A stretch of 64,000 nt of DNA from Amycolatopsis sp. NBC_01488 (lineage in GTDB: Bacteria > Actinomycetota > Actinomycetes > Mycobacteriales > Pseudonocardiaceae): positions 1,864,001 to 1,928,000 of the forward strand of contig NZ_CP109434.1 in the NCBI RefSeq assembly GCF_036227105.1, given 5' to 3'. Shown in pieces: positions 39,723-48,188 of the stretch. Within the stretch, counting starts at the first letter, position 1. Each line of letters starts with the position of its first letter. The notes under the pieces are model-generated. The model was not told where the DNA came from, made no database searches, and worked only from the letters and a program-made list of their open reading frames with translations. Both the position numbers and the translations under genes were made by a program.

Positions 39723-41162
39723 ATGAGCAAGAAGGCGAGCATCGGGGTCACCGGCCTGGCGGTCATGGGCCGCAACCTGGCCCGCAACCTGGCCCGGCAC
39801 GGGCACACGGTGGCCCTGCACAACCGGTCCGAGGAGCGGACCCGCGCGCTGGTGGACCAGTTCGGCGACGAGGGCGACTTCATCCCCGCGTACTCCGCGC
39901 AGGCGTTCGTCGACGCGCTGGAGCGCCCCCGCCAGGTCGTGATCATGGTCAAGGCGGGCGGCCCGACGGACGCCGTCATCGAGGAGTTCGCGCCGCTGCT
40001 CGAAGAGGGCGACGTGATCATCGACGCCGGCAACGCGCACTTCGCCGACACGCGCCGCCGCGAGAAGGCGCTGCGCGAGCGTGGGCTGCACTTCGTCGGC
40101 AGCGGCGTCTCCGGCGGTGAGGAGGGCGCGCTGCACGGGCCGAGCATCATGCCCGGCGGCTCGAAGGAGTCGTACGAGTCGCTCGGCCCGCTGTTCGAGG
40201 ACATCTCGGCGAAGGTCGACGGCGAGCCGTGCTGCACGCACATCGGCGCGGACGGCGCCGGCCACTTCGTCAAGATGGTGCACAACGGCATCGAGTACGC
40301 CGACATGCAGCTGATCGCGGAGTCGTTCGACCTGCTGCGGCACGCGGGCGGCTACTCCCCCGCCGAGATCGCCGACGTCTTCCGCACGTGGAACACCGGG
40401 CGGCTCGACTCCTACCTGATCGAGATCACCGCCGAGGTGCTGGCGCACGTCGACTCCTCGTCCGGGAAGCCGTTCGTCGACGTCGTCGCGGACGCCGCCG
40501 AGCAGAAGGGCACCGGGCGCTGGACCGTGCAGATCGGCCTCGACCTGGGTGTCCCGATCTCGGGCATCGCCGAAGCCGTCTTCGCGCGTTCGCTGTCCGG
40601 CTCGACTTCGCTGCGCGCGGCGGCTCGCGGGCTCGGCGGTCCGTCGGCGAAGCCGCTGTCGGGCTCTTCGCTGGAGCGCTTCGCGGACGACGTCGAGCAG
40701 GCGCTGTACGCGTCGAAGGTCGTCGCGTACGCGCAGGGCTTCAACCAGATCCAGGCCGGCGCGACGGAGTACGGCTGGGACATCGACCTCGGCAAGGTCG
40801 CCTCGATCTGGCGCGGTGGCTGCATCATCCGCGCGAAGTTCCTCAACGACATCACCGCGGCCTACGCCGACGAGCCGGAGCTGCCGACGCTGCTGACGTC
40901 GGGCGGCTTCCGCAAGGCGGTCGAGGACGCGCAGGACTCGTGGCGGTCGGTGATCTCGACGGCGGTGCAGCTCGGGATTCCCACGCCGGGCTTCTCGACG
41001 GCGCTGGCGTACTACGACGGCCTCCGCGCCGACCGCCTCCCGGCGGCGCTGGTCCAGGGCCAGCGTGACTTCTTCGGCGCGCACACGTACCGCCGCGTCG
41101 ACCGCGACGGCTCGTTCCACACGGCCTGGGCCGAGGACGGCCGTCCGGAAGCCTCTGCCTGA
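39723..41162 (+). CDS. gnd: 6-phosphogluconate dehydrogenase, decarboxylating
   Basis: 479 residues, the long dimeric type. GVTGLAVMGRNLARNLARHG binds NADP, SGVSGGEEGALHGPSIMPGG contacts the substrate, and the catalytic Lys lies in GAGHFVKMVHNGIEYADMQ. The C-terminal HTYRRVDRDGSFHTAWAED tail is complete. It catalyses the oxidative decarboxylation of 6-phosphogluconate to ribulose 5-phosphate in the pentose phosphate pathway. GGAAGGA precedes the ATG, and the terminator at 41169 follows at once. Confidence 0.97.
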   Translation: MSKKASIGVTGLAVMGRNLARNLARHGHTVALHNRSEERTRALVDQFGDEGDFIPAYSAQAFVDALERPRQVVIMVKAGGPTDAVIEEFAPLLEEGDVIIDAGNAHFADTRRREKALRERGLHFVGSGVSGGEEGALHGPSIMPGGSKESYESLGPLFEDISAKVDGEPCCTHIGADGAGHFVKMVHNGIEYADMQLIAESFDLLRHAGGYSPAEIADVFRTWNTGRLDSYLIEITAEVLAHVDSSSGKPFVDVVADAAEQKGTGRWTVQIGLDLGVPISGIAEAVFARSLSGSTSLRAAARGLGGPSAKPLSGSSLERFADDVEQALYASKVVAYAQGFNQIQAGATEYGWDIDLGKVASIWRGGCIIRAKFLNDITAAYADEPELPTLLTSGGFRKAVEDAQDSWRSVISTAVQLGIPTPGFSTALAYYDGLRADRLPAALVQGQRDFFGAHTYRRVDRDGSFHTAWAEDGRPEASA

Positions 41163-41168
41163 CGACGA

Positions 41169-41200
41169 CGAACGGGCCCTCCGCCGGGAGGGCCCGTTCG
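41169..41200 (+). terminator. 14-bp hairpin after gnd
   Basis: CGAACGGGCCCTCC (41169-41182) pairs with GGAGGGCCCGTTCG (41187-41200) over GCCG; CGTTT follows. Confidence 0.88.
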
Positions 41201-41232
41201 CGTTTCCGGGAAGACCCCCTGGTCCCGCCCGG

Positions 41233-41289
41233 TCAGAGCACCGTCACGAGGACGATCGCGAGCACCGCGGCCAGCAGGAGCGGTCTCAT
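41233..41289 (-). CDS. Putative 18-residue hydrophobic micropeptide coupled to HTH-Clp-N gene
   Basis: The sequence encodes MRPLLLAAVLAIVLVTVL, a single potential membrane helix with one Arg at the N-terminus. Its ATG overlaps the TGA of the upstream Clp-N gene in the ATGA arrangement used throughout this window for coupled genes. All 12 hydrophobic codons from Leu4 on end in G or C. Too short for gene finders. Expression is unproven; a membrane-tethering or signalling role for the upstream regulator is speculation. Confidence 0.5.
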   Translation of the reverse strand: MRPLLLAAVLAIVLVTVL

Positions 41290-42020
41290 CCCCGCGCGGC
41301 GAGGATCTCTTCCAGCACCGCCAGGATCTTCCGCTCGGCCTCCTCCTTCGTGATCCCGAGACCGTCGAGCACCTCGAAGCCGGCGCCTTCGCGCTGTTCC
41401 AGCAGGGCCAGCAGGATGTGCTCGGTGCCGATGTAGTTGTGCCCCAGCCGCAAGCCCTCGCGCAGGGTCAGCTCGAGGGTCTTCTTGGCCGCCCCGGAGA
41501 ACGGCATCGGGTTCGGCGTGGGCACGACCGCCTCGGGCAGCCGCGCCTCGGCGGCTTCGCGGACGGCGTCGAGTTGCACGCCCTGGGCGATGATCGCCCC
41601 CGCCGCGAGGGCCGCCGGCTCGGTGAGCAGGCCCAGCACGATGTGCACGGTGTCGATGTACGGGCTGCCGTGGTCGACGGCCGCCTTCTGGGCCTCGACG
41701 ACGACGTGCCGCGCCCGGTCGGTGTAGCGGCCGTAGACGCGCTCGATCGTCCCGGTGGGATCGCCGCCCGGGTCGACCTTCGGCACGAACCGCTTCTGCG
41801 CTGCCTGCTTGGTCACGCCCATGCTGGCGCCGATGTCGGTCCAGGACGCCCCGGACCGCCGGGCCTGGTCGACGAAGTGGCCGATCAGGTGGTCGGCGAC
41901 CTCGCCGAGGTGCTGACCCACGTAAACGGCGTCGGTCAGCTGGGCGAGGGCGTCCTTCTCGTTGTTGCTCTTGATCGCGCTGATGAGGTCGTCGAGCTTG
42001 ATCTGAGTGGGTTCGGTCAT
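41286..42020 (-). CDS. HTH-Clp-N fusion protein
   Basis: 244 residues from ATG 42020, which lies 7 nt after TACAGT in a leaderless promoter. The N-terminal part (about 1-85) carries the HTH SWTDIGASMGVTKQAAQKRF. Two Clp-N repeats follow (YTDRARHVVVEAQKAAVDHG...IDTVHIVLGLLTEPAALA and FSGAAKKTLELTLREGLRLG...IGTEHILLALLEQ). It corresponds to the split pair at 22016-22752 joined in the same order. No ATPase module. Probably a regulator whose Clp-N part senses client proteins or peptides; that is inference. Confidence 0.87.
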   Translation of the reverse strand: MTEPTQIKLDDLISAIKSNNEKDALAQLTDAVYVGQHLGEVADHLIGHFVDQARRSGASWTDIGASMGVTKQAAQKRFVPKVDPGGDPTGTIERVYGRYTDRARHVVVEAQKAAVDHGSPYIDTVHIVLGLLTEPAALAAGAIIAQGVQLDAVREAAEARLPEAVVPTPNPMPFSGAAKKTLELTLREGLRLGHNYIGTEHILLALLEQREGAGFEVLDGLGITKEEAERKILAVLEEILAARG

Positions 42021-42023
42021 GCC

Positions 42024-42068
42024 GTCAACTGTAGGTTGACGCGGTCTCTGCGTCAACCGCGGGTTGAC
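42024..42068 (-). promoter_or_regulatory. Twin palindromic operators and leaderless promoter of HTH-Clp-N fusion gene
   Basis: GTCAAC-N5-GTTGAC occurs at 42024-42040 and again at 42052-42068, 28 bp centre to centre. On the minus strand TTGACG (-35) in the distal copy, a 17-bp spacer, TACAGT (-10) in the proximal copy and 7 nt lead to ATG 42020. Geometry matches that of the operon at 22752 within one base. Confidence 0.8.
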
Positions 42069-42072
42069 GACC

Positions 42073-43242
42073 TCAGGCGAACGGCAGCCCGACGTAGTTC
42101 TCGGCCAGACTGGTCGCCGCCGCCCTCGACGACGTCGTGTAGCGCAATTGCGACAGCTGCAGCTGCCGCGCGAAGCCGTCCGCGTGCGGGTCGACGTGCA
42201 GCATCGTCGTCATGAACCACGAGAAGTGCTCCGCCCGCCACACCCGCCGCAGGCACGTGTCCGAGTAGGCCGCGGCGAGCGACTCGTCGCCGCGCAGCAA
42301 CGCCTCCAGCGCCCGGGACAACACCCGCACGTCCGCGATGGCCAGGTTCATGCCCTTCGCGCCCGTCGGCGGGACGATGTGCGCCGCGTCGCCGGCCAGG
42401 AACAGGCGGCCGTGGCGCAGCGGTTCCGCGACGAAGCTGCGCATCGGCGTGATGCCCTTGTCGAGGATCGGGCCTTCGCGGAGGGTGAAGTCGCCCTCGA
42501 CCTCGAGGCGGGCCGTCAGCTCGGCCCAGATCCGGTCGTCGGACCAGGCCTCGAGGGACTCGGCCGGGTCGACCTGGAGGTAGAGCCGCGTGATCTCCGG
42601 CGTCCGCATGCTGTGCAGCGCGAACCCGCGTTCGTGGTGGACGTAGATCAGCTCGTGGTGCGACGGCGGCGTCTGCGCCAGGACGCCCAGCCACGCGAAG
42701 GGGTACTCGCGTTCGTAGGTCGTCAGACTGTCCGAAATGGACGGACGTGCGATGCCGTGGAAGCCGTCGCAGCCCGCTACGGCGTCGCAGGCGATGGTCT
42801 GCGCGACGCCTTCGCCGTCGCGGTAGCGGACGACCGGCCGTTCGGTGTCCACATCGGACAGTTCAACGTCCGACACCTCGAAGGAGATCGGCCACCCGCG
42901 CGCCTCGTGCGCGTCGATCAGGTCCTTGACGATCTCCTGCTGCCCGTACACGGTGATCGCGCGACCGGTCAGCTCGGTCAGCGCGATCCGGTGGTCCGCA
43001 CGGTCGAACCGCAGCGACAGACCCTCGTGCGGCATTCCCTCGGCCGCCAGCCGCTCGCCGAGCCCCAGCGACGTCAGCAGCTCGACGGTCGGCTGCTCGC
43101 ACACCCCGGCCCGGACGCGCTTGCGGACGTACTCCCGGTCGCGGGCTTCCAGCACCACGCAGTCGATCCCGGCTTCGTGCAGGAGGAACGACAGCAGCAG
43201 CCCGGCCGGGCCGGCGCCGATCACCGCGACCTGGGTGCGCAT
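42073..43242 (-). CDS. pobA: 4-hydroxybenzoate 3-monooxygenase
   Basis: 389 residues. The FAD-binding GxGxxG is VIGAGPAGLLLSFLLHEAGI. RVRAGVCEQPTVELLTSLGL is characteristic of p-hydroxybenzoate hydroxylases, and LFLAGDAAHIVPPTGAKGMN gives the second FAD motif. It converts 4-hydroxybenzoate to protocatechuate with NAD(P)H and O2. The ATG shares one base with the stop of the upstream reductase gene. It is the last gene of a four-gene operon from 46003. No protocatechuate-cleavage genes are in the window. Confidence 0.93.
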   Translation of the reverse strand: MRTQVAVIGAGPAGLLLSFLLHEAGIDCVVLEARDREYVRKRVRAGVCEQPTVELLTSLGLGERLAAEGMPHEGLSLRFDRADHRIALTELTGRAITVYGQQEIVKDLIDAHEARGWPISFEVSDVELSDVDTERPVVRYRDGEGVAQTIACDAVAGCDGFHGIARPSISDSLTTYEREYPFAWLGVLAQTPPSHHELIYVHHERGFALHSMRTPEITRLYLQVDPAESLEAWSDDRIWAELTARLEVEGDFTLREGPILDKGITPMRSFVAEPLRHGRLFLAGDAAHIVPPTGAKGMNLAIADVRVLSRALEALLRGDESLAAAYSDTCLRRVWRAEHFSWFMTTMLHVDPHADGFARQLQLSQLRYTTSSRAAATSLAENYVGLPFA

Positions 43243-44465
43243 CACGCCGCTCGCGTCTTCAGGTGCGCCTTGAGGTCGAACGCGCTCGCTTCGAGGTCGG
43301 CGTACGCCGGGTGCGGGTCCGCGGTGAACAGGCGCCGCGCGGCGATGTGGTCGGCCGGCCGGTTCACCGACTCGACCGCGATGAGGACGTCGTCGCGGAA
43401 GGACAGCACCGAGAACTTGCCCCCGGCCTGGTCACCGGCGACGACTGTCCGGTCGGCGCCCGAGAGGATTCCGGCGATCTGCAGCTTCGCGCCGGACTGG
43501 TCGGTCCAGAACCACGGCAGGCTCGCGTACGGCTCGGGCGCGCCGGTGATCGCCGCGGCCACGCAGCGGGCCTGGTCGACGGCGTTCTGCACGGACTCCA
43601 GCCGGGTCGCGGCGCCCGCCTGCACGCACGGGAAGTTCGCGCAGTCGCCGATCGCGAAGACCTTCGGATCCGACGTCCGCAGGTGGGCGTCGACGACGAC
43701 GCCGTTGTCCACGGGGAGGCCGGCTTCGGCGGCGAGCGTCGTCTCGGGCACGACGCCGACGGCGACGACGACCAGGTCGGCGGGCAGCCGGGTCCCGTCG
43801 GACAGCTCGACGTCGCGGACCCGCTCGTCGCCGTGCAGCGCGGAGACGCCCTGGCCGAGCAGGACCGTGTGCCCGGCTTCGCGGTGCAGTGCGGCGAAGT
43901 AGGCGGAGATCTCTGGCGTCGCGACGCGGTTGAGCAGCCGGTCCTGCGCCTCGACGATCGTCACCGGGCGGCCGGCGTGCGAGGCGAACTCGAGGCCGAT
44001 GAACCCACCGCCGACCACGACGACGTGCTCGGCGTGCACGAGGGACTCGCGCAGCTTGTCGGCGTCGTCTCGGGTGCGCAGGGTCAGCACGCCCGGCAGG
44101 TCCGCGCCGGGGACGGGCAGCGTCCGGTTGCGCGCGCCGGTGGCGAGGATCAGGTGGTCGTAGGCCAGGTCGGTGCCGTCTTCGAGGCGTACTTCCGACG
44201 CGGACCGGTCGATCGCGGCGACCGGGCCGGCGACCAGCTCGATGTCCTTCTCGGCGAAGAAGTCCTCGCCGCGCAGGTGCAGCTGCTCGAGCCCGGCGGT
44301 CCCGGCCAGGTAGGCCTTCGACAACGGCGGCCGCTGGTACGGCACGCCCGGCTCGTCCCCGACCAGCACGACCCGGCCGGCGAAGCCGCGGTCCCGCAGC
44401 GACGCCACGGCCTGGAACCCGCTCTGCCCCGCCCCGACGACGAGAACCGTGTTCTGTGCACCCAT
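43242..44465 (-). CDS. Rubredoxin/ferredoxin-NAD(P)+ reductase-type FAD oxidoreductase
   Basis: 407 residues. Two dinucleotide folds are visible: VLVVGAGQSGFQAVASLRDR for FAD and VVVVGGGFIGLEFASHAG for NAD(P)H. VFAIGDCANFP is the third FAD contact, and the C-terminal domain resembles rhodocoxin/putidaredoxin reductase. It normally supplies electrons to an oxygenase through a ferredoxin, but neither is adjacent, and PobA itself needs no such partner. An alternative ATG lies at 44474. Part of the pobA operon. Confidence 0.87.
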   Translation of the reverse strand: MGAQNTVLVVGAGQSGFQAVASLRDRGFAGRVVLVGDEPGVPYQRPPLSKAYLAGTAGLEQLHLRGEDFFAEKDIELVAGPVAAIDRSASEVRLEDGTDLAYDHLILATGARNRTLPVPGADLPGVLTLRTRDDADKLRESLVHAEHVVVVGGGFIGLEFASHAGRPVTIVEAQDRLLNRVATPEISAYFAALHREAGHTVLLGQGVSALHGDERVRDVELSDGTRLPADLVVVAVGVVPETTLAAEAGLPVDNGVVVDAHLRTSDPKVFAIGDCANFPCVQAGAATRLESVQNAVDQARCVAAAITGAPEPYASLPWFWTDQSGAKLQIAGILSGADRTVVAGDQAGGKFSVLSFRDDVLIAVESVNRPADHIAARRLFTADPHPAYADLEASAFDLKAHLKTRAA

Positions 44466-44546
44466 GCCTGCCATCCGATCACAAGAGGCTCGAGCCGTCG
44501 AGTCACCGGAGGACCAGCGGGCCACCGCTTCGCGCTGTGTCGCGCG

Positions 44547-44864
44547 TCAGAGGTCGTCGTCCGGCAGGAGCGGGCGCATGAACGACCGCCGGTACCGGAC
44601 CACGCACCCGCTTTCCTCACGGATCTTGTCGGCCTCGATGAAGTCCGGGTCGACGCCGAACAGCGTCCGATAGCGCTCGTACGCGGCGAAGCTCTCGAAG
44701 CTGAACAGCGCCCGGGCTTCGTCGCTCGCGCCCTCCGACGGCAGGAAGTAGCCGTGGTGGATGCCGCCTTCCCGCTGCACCAACCGCATCCACGCGGCGG
44801 CGAAGCGTTCGAAGTCGGTGAGCTTGGCCGGGTCGATGACGTAGTCGACGACGCACGTGATCAT
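44547..44864 (-). CDS. NIPSNAP family protein
   Basis: 105 residues of ferredoxin-like fold: TCVVDYVIDPAKLTDFERFA, GGIHHGYFLPSEGA and ESFAAYERYRTLF are the family's recurring elements. NIPSNAP proteins are small dimeric proteins often found in catabolic operons; some may act as monooxygenase-like or degradative enzymes. The ATG shares a base with the upstream stop (TGATG). Confidence 0.85.
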   Translation of the reverse strand: MITCVVDYVIDPAKLTDFERFAAAWMRLVQREGGIHHGYFLPSEGASDEARALFSFESFAAYERYRTLFGVDPDFIEADKIREESGCVVRYRRSFMRPLLPDDDL

Positions 44865-46003
44865 CAGTGGCCGCCCCAGACGCGGTCGGCCGTCGCCACG
44901 ATCAGCTCCAGCTTCCGCAGCTGGTCGTCCGGCGTGAGGTCGTTGCCTTCCTCGGTCGAGGAGAACCCGCACTGCGGCGAAAGGCAGAGCTGGTCGAGGT
45001 CGACGTACCGCGACGCCTCGTCGATCCGCCGCACCAGGACGTCGGGGTCCTCCAGCTCCGGCCGCTTCGTCGTCACCAGGCCGAGGACGACCTTCTTGTC
45101 CTTCGGCACGAACCGCAGCGGCTCGAAGCCGCCGGAGCGTTCGTCGTCGAACTCGAGGAAGAAGCCGTCGACGGCCAGCTCACCGAACAGCGCTTCGGCG
45201 ACGAATTCGTAGCTCCCCGAAGCGACCCACGACGACCGGAAGTTGCCGCGGCACAGGTGGGTCGTCACCGCCAGGCCCTCGGGACGGCCCGCCAGCGCCG
45301 CGTTCAGCGTTGCGATGTTGCGCAGGTGCTGGGTGTCCGGGTCGCCGCCCATCCGTGCGACGAGCTCCCGCTGCGCCGGGTCGTTGAGGTAGGCGAGGCT
45401 GGTGTCGTCGAGCTGCAGGTACCGGCAGCCGAGGCCGGCCATCGCCGCGACCTGCGCTTGGTACGCCTCGCTCAGGTCGGCGTAGAACTCCTCGAGGTCC
45501 GGGTAGACGCTCTCGCTGACCGCCGCCCGGCCGCCGCGGTAGTAGACCATGCTCGGCGACGGGATGGTCAGCTTCGGCGTCACGCCGGGGTCCACATGGG
45601 ACTGCAGGAACCGGAAGTGGTCGGCGAAGATCGGCTCGTCGAGCCGCACCTTGCCGTCGACCTGCAGGCCCGGCGGGCTGAACTCGAGGTCGCCCGCCAG
45701 GTTGTGGAACTTGACGTGCAGCCGCTCGTCGCTCTTGGAGACGCCGCCGAGCGCGTAGATGAAGTCCATGTGCCACGACGCGCGCCGGAACTCGCCGTCG
45801 GTGGCCGAGCTCAGCCCGGCCACCTTCTGCATCTTGATGACGTCGCGGATCGCGTCGTCCTCGACCGCGCGGAGCTGCTCCACGCCGATCTCGCCGCTTT
45901 CGCGCCGCCGTCGCGCGTCGCGCAGCACCGGGGGCCGCAGGAGGCTCCCGACGTGATCGGCGCGAAACGGCGGGCCCACCTGGGAAATACCGCCCGAAGT
46001 CAT
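44864..46003 (-). CDS. MetE C-terminal-like (cobalamin-independent) methyltransferase family protein
   Basis: 379 residues of the MetE catalytic barrel alone. FRADHVGSLLRPPVL opens the domain. TTHLCRGNFRSS gives the His and Cys zinc ligands, FLEFDDERSG the Glu, and LCLSPQCGFSS the second Cys. The size is half of true MetE, like YxjG or coenzyme M transferase-like proteins, so methionine synthesis is unlikely. It leads the operon ending in pobA, where a methyl- or thiol-transfer step on an aromatic substrate is imaginable. Confidence 0.85.
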   Translation of the reverse strand: MTSGGISQVGPPFRADHVGSLLRPPVLRDARRRRESGEIGVEQLRAVEDDAIRDVIKMQKVAGLSSATDGEFRRASWHMDFIYALGGVSKSDERLHVKFHNLAGDLEFSPPGLQVDGKVRLDEPIFADHFRFLQSHVDPGVTPKLTIPSPSMVYYRGGRAAVSESVYPDLEEFYADLSEAYQAQVAAMAGLGCRYLQLDDTSLAYLNDPAQRELVARMGGDPDTQHLRNIATLNAALAGRPEGLAVTTHLCRGNFRSSWVASGSYEFVAEALFGELAVDGFFLEFDDERSGGFEPLRFVPKDKKVVLGLVTTKRPELEDPDVLVRRIDEASRYVDLDQLCLSPQCGFSSTEEGNDLTPDDQLRKLELIVATADRVWGGH

Positions 46004-46122
46004 GCACCGATGGTCACACATTCCCGGCCGTCGCGCCGCCCCCGGAAACAAGATCATGACGTGCGGGACTTGCTACCGTCACGCCCGATGCGTTGGCTGG
46101 GTGCGGCGGAAGGGGCTTGACC

Positions 46123-47454
46123 ATGACGGAACCCGCGGTGCACCCGGTCGACCAGGGCCTGCCCGCCGGGCGGCTCGCGCTGCTCGGCCTGCAGCACATG
46201 TCGATCATGTACGCCGGCTCGGTCGCGGTGCCGCTGATCGTCGGCAGCGCGCTCAAGCTCGACCCGGCGTCGATCGGGCTGCTGGTCAACGCCGACCTGC
46301 TCGTGGCGGGCATCGCCACGCTGATCCAGGCGGTCGGCATCGGCCGGATCCTCGGCATCCGGCTGCCCGTGGTCGCGGGCGCGACGTTCACCGTCGTCAA
46401 CCCGATGATCCTCATCGCGTCGCAGTACGGCCTGCCCGCGGTCTACGGCGCGATGCTGGTCTCCGGCGTGTTCGGGCTGCTCATCGCGAGGCCGTTCGCG
46501 AAGCTGATCCGGTTCTTCCCGCCGCTGGTCACCGGGACGCTGCTGCTCGTCATCGGCGTCTCGCTGCTCGGCCCGGGCGCGCAGCTGATCGCCGGCCACG
46601 ACCCCACGGCCGCGGACTACGCGGCGCCGTCGCACATCGGGCTGGCGTTCGCCGTGCTCGCGCTGCTCATCCTGTTCACCCGCGTGCTGCGCGGGTTCGC
46701 CAACCAGGTCGGGCCGCTGCTCGCGCTCGCGATCGGCCTGGTGATCGCGATCCCGATGGGCCTCGTGCACTGGGACAGCCTCGGCGCGGCGAGCTGGTTC
46801 GGGCTCGCGTCGCCGTTCCACTTCGGCGCGCCGACCTTCCCGGTCGCCGCGATCCTCTCGATGTGCGTGGTCATGCTCGTGACGTTCACCGAGTCGACCG
46901 CGGACATGATCGCCGTCGGCGAGATCACCGGGCGTCCGCCGACCGACGCCGACCTCGCGCGCGGCCTGGCCACCGACGGCGTCTCGGCGGTCCTCGGCGG
47001 CGTGCTGAACTCCTTCCCCGACACGGCGTTCGCGCAGAACGTCGGCCTGGTGCGGATGACCGGCGTGCGCAGCCGCTGGGTGGTCGCGGTGACCGGCGGG
47101 ATCCTGGTGCTGATGGGCCTGGTGCCGAAGATCGGCGCGTTCATCGCGGCCATCCCGGAACCGGTGATCGGCGGCGTCGCGGTGGTGATGTTCGCGATGG
47201 TCGCCGCGGTCGGCGCGCAGAACCTGCGCACGGTGGAGTTTTCCGGCAACCACAACACCTTCGTCGTCGCGGTCGCCCTCGGCGTCGGCCTGCTGCCGGC
47301 ATTCGCGCCGGACTTCTTCAAGCACTTCCCGGCCTGGCTGCAGACGATCTGCGGCAGCTCGATCACGGTGGCGGCGGTCCTGGCGTTCGCACTGAACCTG
47401 CTGTTCAACCACCTCGGCCGGCGTTCGGAGCCGGATCTGCTGGAAGCGCCGTGA
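46123..47454 (+). CDS. NCS2-family purine (xanthine/urate) permease
   Basis: 443 residues, about 12-14 membrane segments. GLQHMSIMYAGSVAVPLIVG opens the protein. VTFTESTADMIAVGEITGR and NSFPDTAFAQNVGLVRMTGV are the NCS2 signature segments, the second being the xanthine/urate subgroup form. It imports a purine with protons. GGAAGGGG precedes the ATG. Divergent from the MetE-like operon; the 119-bp gap between them holds both promoters. Confidence 0.9.
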   Translation: MTEPAVHPVDQGLPAGRLALLGLQHMSIMYAGSVAVPLIVGSALKLDPASIGLLVNADLLVAGIATLIQAVGIGRILGIRLPVVAGATFTVVNPMILIASQYGLPAVYGAMLVSGVFGLLIARPFAKLIRFFPPLVTGTLLLVIGVSLLGPGAQLIAGHDPTAADYAAPSHIGLAFAVLALLILFTRVLRGFANQVGPLLALAIGLVIAIPMGLVHWDSLGAASWFGLASPFHFGAPTFPVAAILSMCVVMLVTFTESTADMIAVGEITGRPPTDADLARGLATDGVSAVLGGVLNSFPDTAFAQNVGLVRMTGVRSRWVVAVTGGILVLMGLVPKIGAFIAAIPEPVIGGVAVVMFAMVAAVGAQNLRTVEFSGNHNTFVVAVALGVGLLPAFAPDFFKHFPAWLQTICGSSITVAAVLAFALNLLFNHLGRRSEPDLLEAP

Positions 47455-47498
47455 GCGAGCGCCCGGACTTCAGCGACGTCGCGGAGAAGCTCGCCTGA
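47451..47498 (+). CDS. Possible 15-residue coupled peptide after purine permease
   Basis: GTG 47451 overlaps the permease stop (GTGA) and opens a frame reading VSERPDFSDVAEKLA before TGA at 47496. Codon choice is genome-like (third positions G, C). It could be a real micropeptide, the remnant of a truncated downstream gene (it reads like the N-terminus of a longer protein), or chance. It ends immediately before the stop of the convergent 47499 gene. Confidence 0.3.
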   Translation: MSERPDFSDVAEKLA

Positions 47499-48017
47499 TC
47501 ACCAGCAGATGACGAGCACGCAGACCGTCGTCCTGGTCGGCGTCGGCGTCGGCGTGGGTGTCGGGGTGCGACCGTGGGTCGGCTGGGTCGGCGTGGTCGG
47601 GGTGACCGAGCCGCCCGGGTCGCCACTGGTCGGCGTGGTGGTCGGCGTCGCCGTATCGGTGCGGCTCTCGGAGACCGGCGGCCGACCCGGCACCTCCGTG
47701 ACGGTCTCGCGGGGCACGCCGACGCCGGGGACGACGTCGCCGCCGCCGGTGCCGCCGTCCGGCGGCGAGTCCGTGGCCTGGTCGGCGCCGCCCAGCCCGG
47801 TGGTGCGCTGGGGGAACGGGATGAGCTGGATCTGGTCGACCGGGGACGCGTCCTGGGTGCCCTTGCCGCCGAGGCCGACCAGCACCGCCGCGGCTCCGCA
47901 GCCGATGACGACGGCCAGCATCACGGCGAGCACGCGCCAGCGCGACTGGCCCGGACCCGAACGTTCGCCCCAGCCCTCGCGCACGAGCAGCTCGGCGACC
48001 GATACCTCGTCGTTCAC
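47499..48017 (-). CDS. Membrane-anchored protein with Thr-Pro-rich extracytoplasmic tail
   Basis: 172 residues. A 28-residue cytoplasmic segment (VAELLVREGWGERSG) precedes one membrane helix (RVLAVMLAVVIGCGAAAVLVG). An outside region of T, P, G and S then contains a TPTPTPTPTPT run encoded by a simple repeat. It ends abruptly in TTVCVLVICW, a hydrophobic pair of Cys. The N-terminal pattern recurs in many actinobacterial single-TM proteins of unknown role. No family assigned. Confidence 0.7.
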   Translation of the reverse strand: MNDEVSVAELLVREGWGERSGPGQSRWRVLAVMLAVVIGCGAAAVLVGLGGKGTQDASPVDQIQLIPFPQRTTGLGGADQATDSPPDGGTGGGDVVPGVGVPRETVTEVPGRPPVSESRTDTATPTTTPTSGDPGGSVTPTTPTQPTHGRTPTPTPTPTPTRTTVCVLVICW

Positions 48018-48188
48018 CCCGACAGACCTTCCCGAGAGGGCCTTTCGGCCGACATCGTGATCGTATTCTTACCGCACAAAGCACCCGAACGGGTGAGGTA
48101 TCGGCAAAAATTCGTCACGTAACGTTCGATCTGACCGTCGGTGACATTCCACAGCGGATTCACAGCTGCGGTTCGGGAGACTCCCAGC

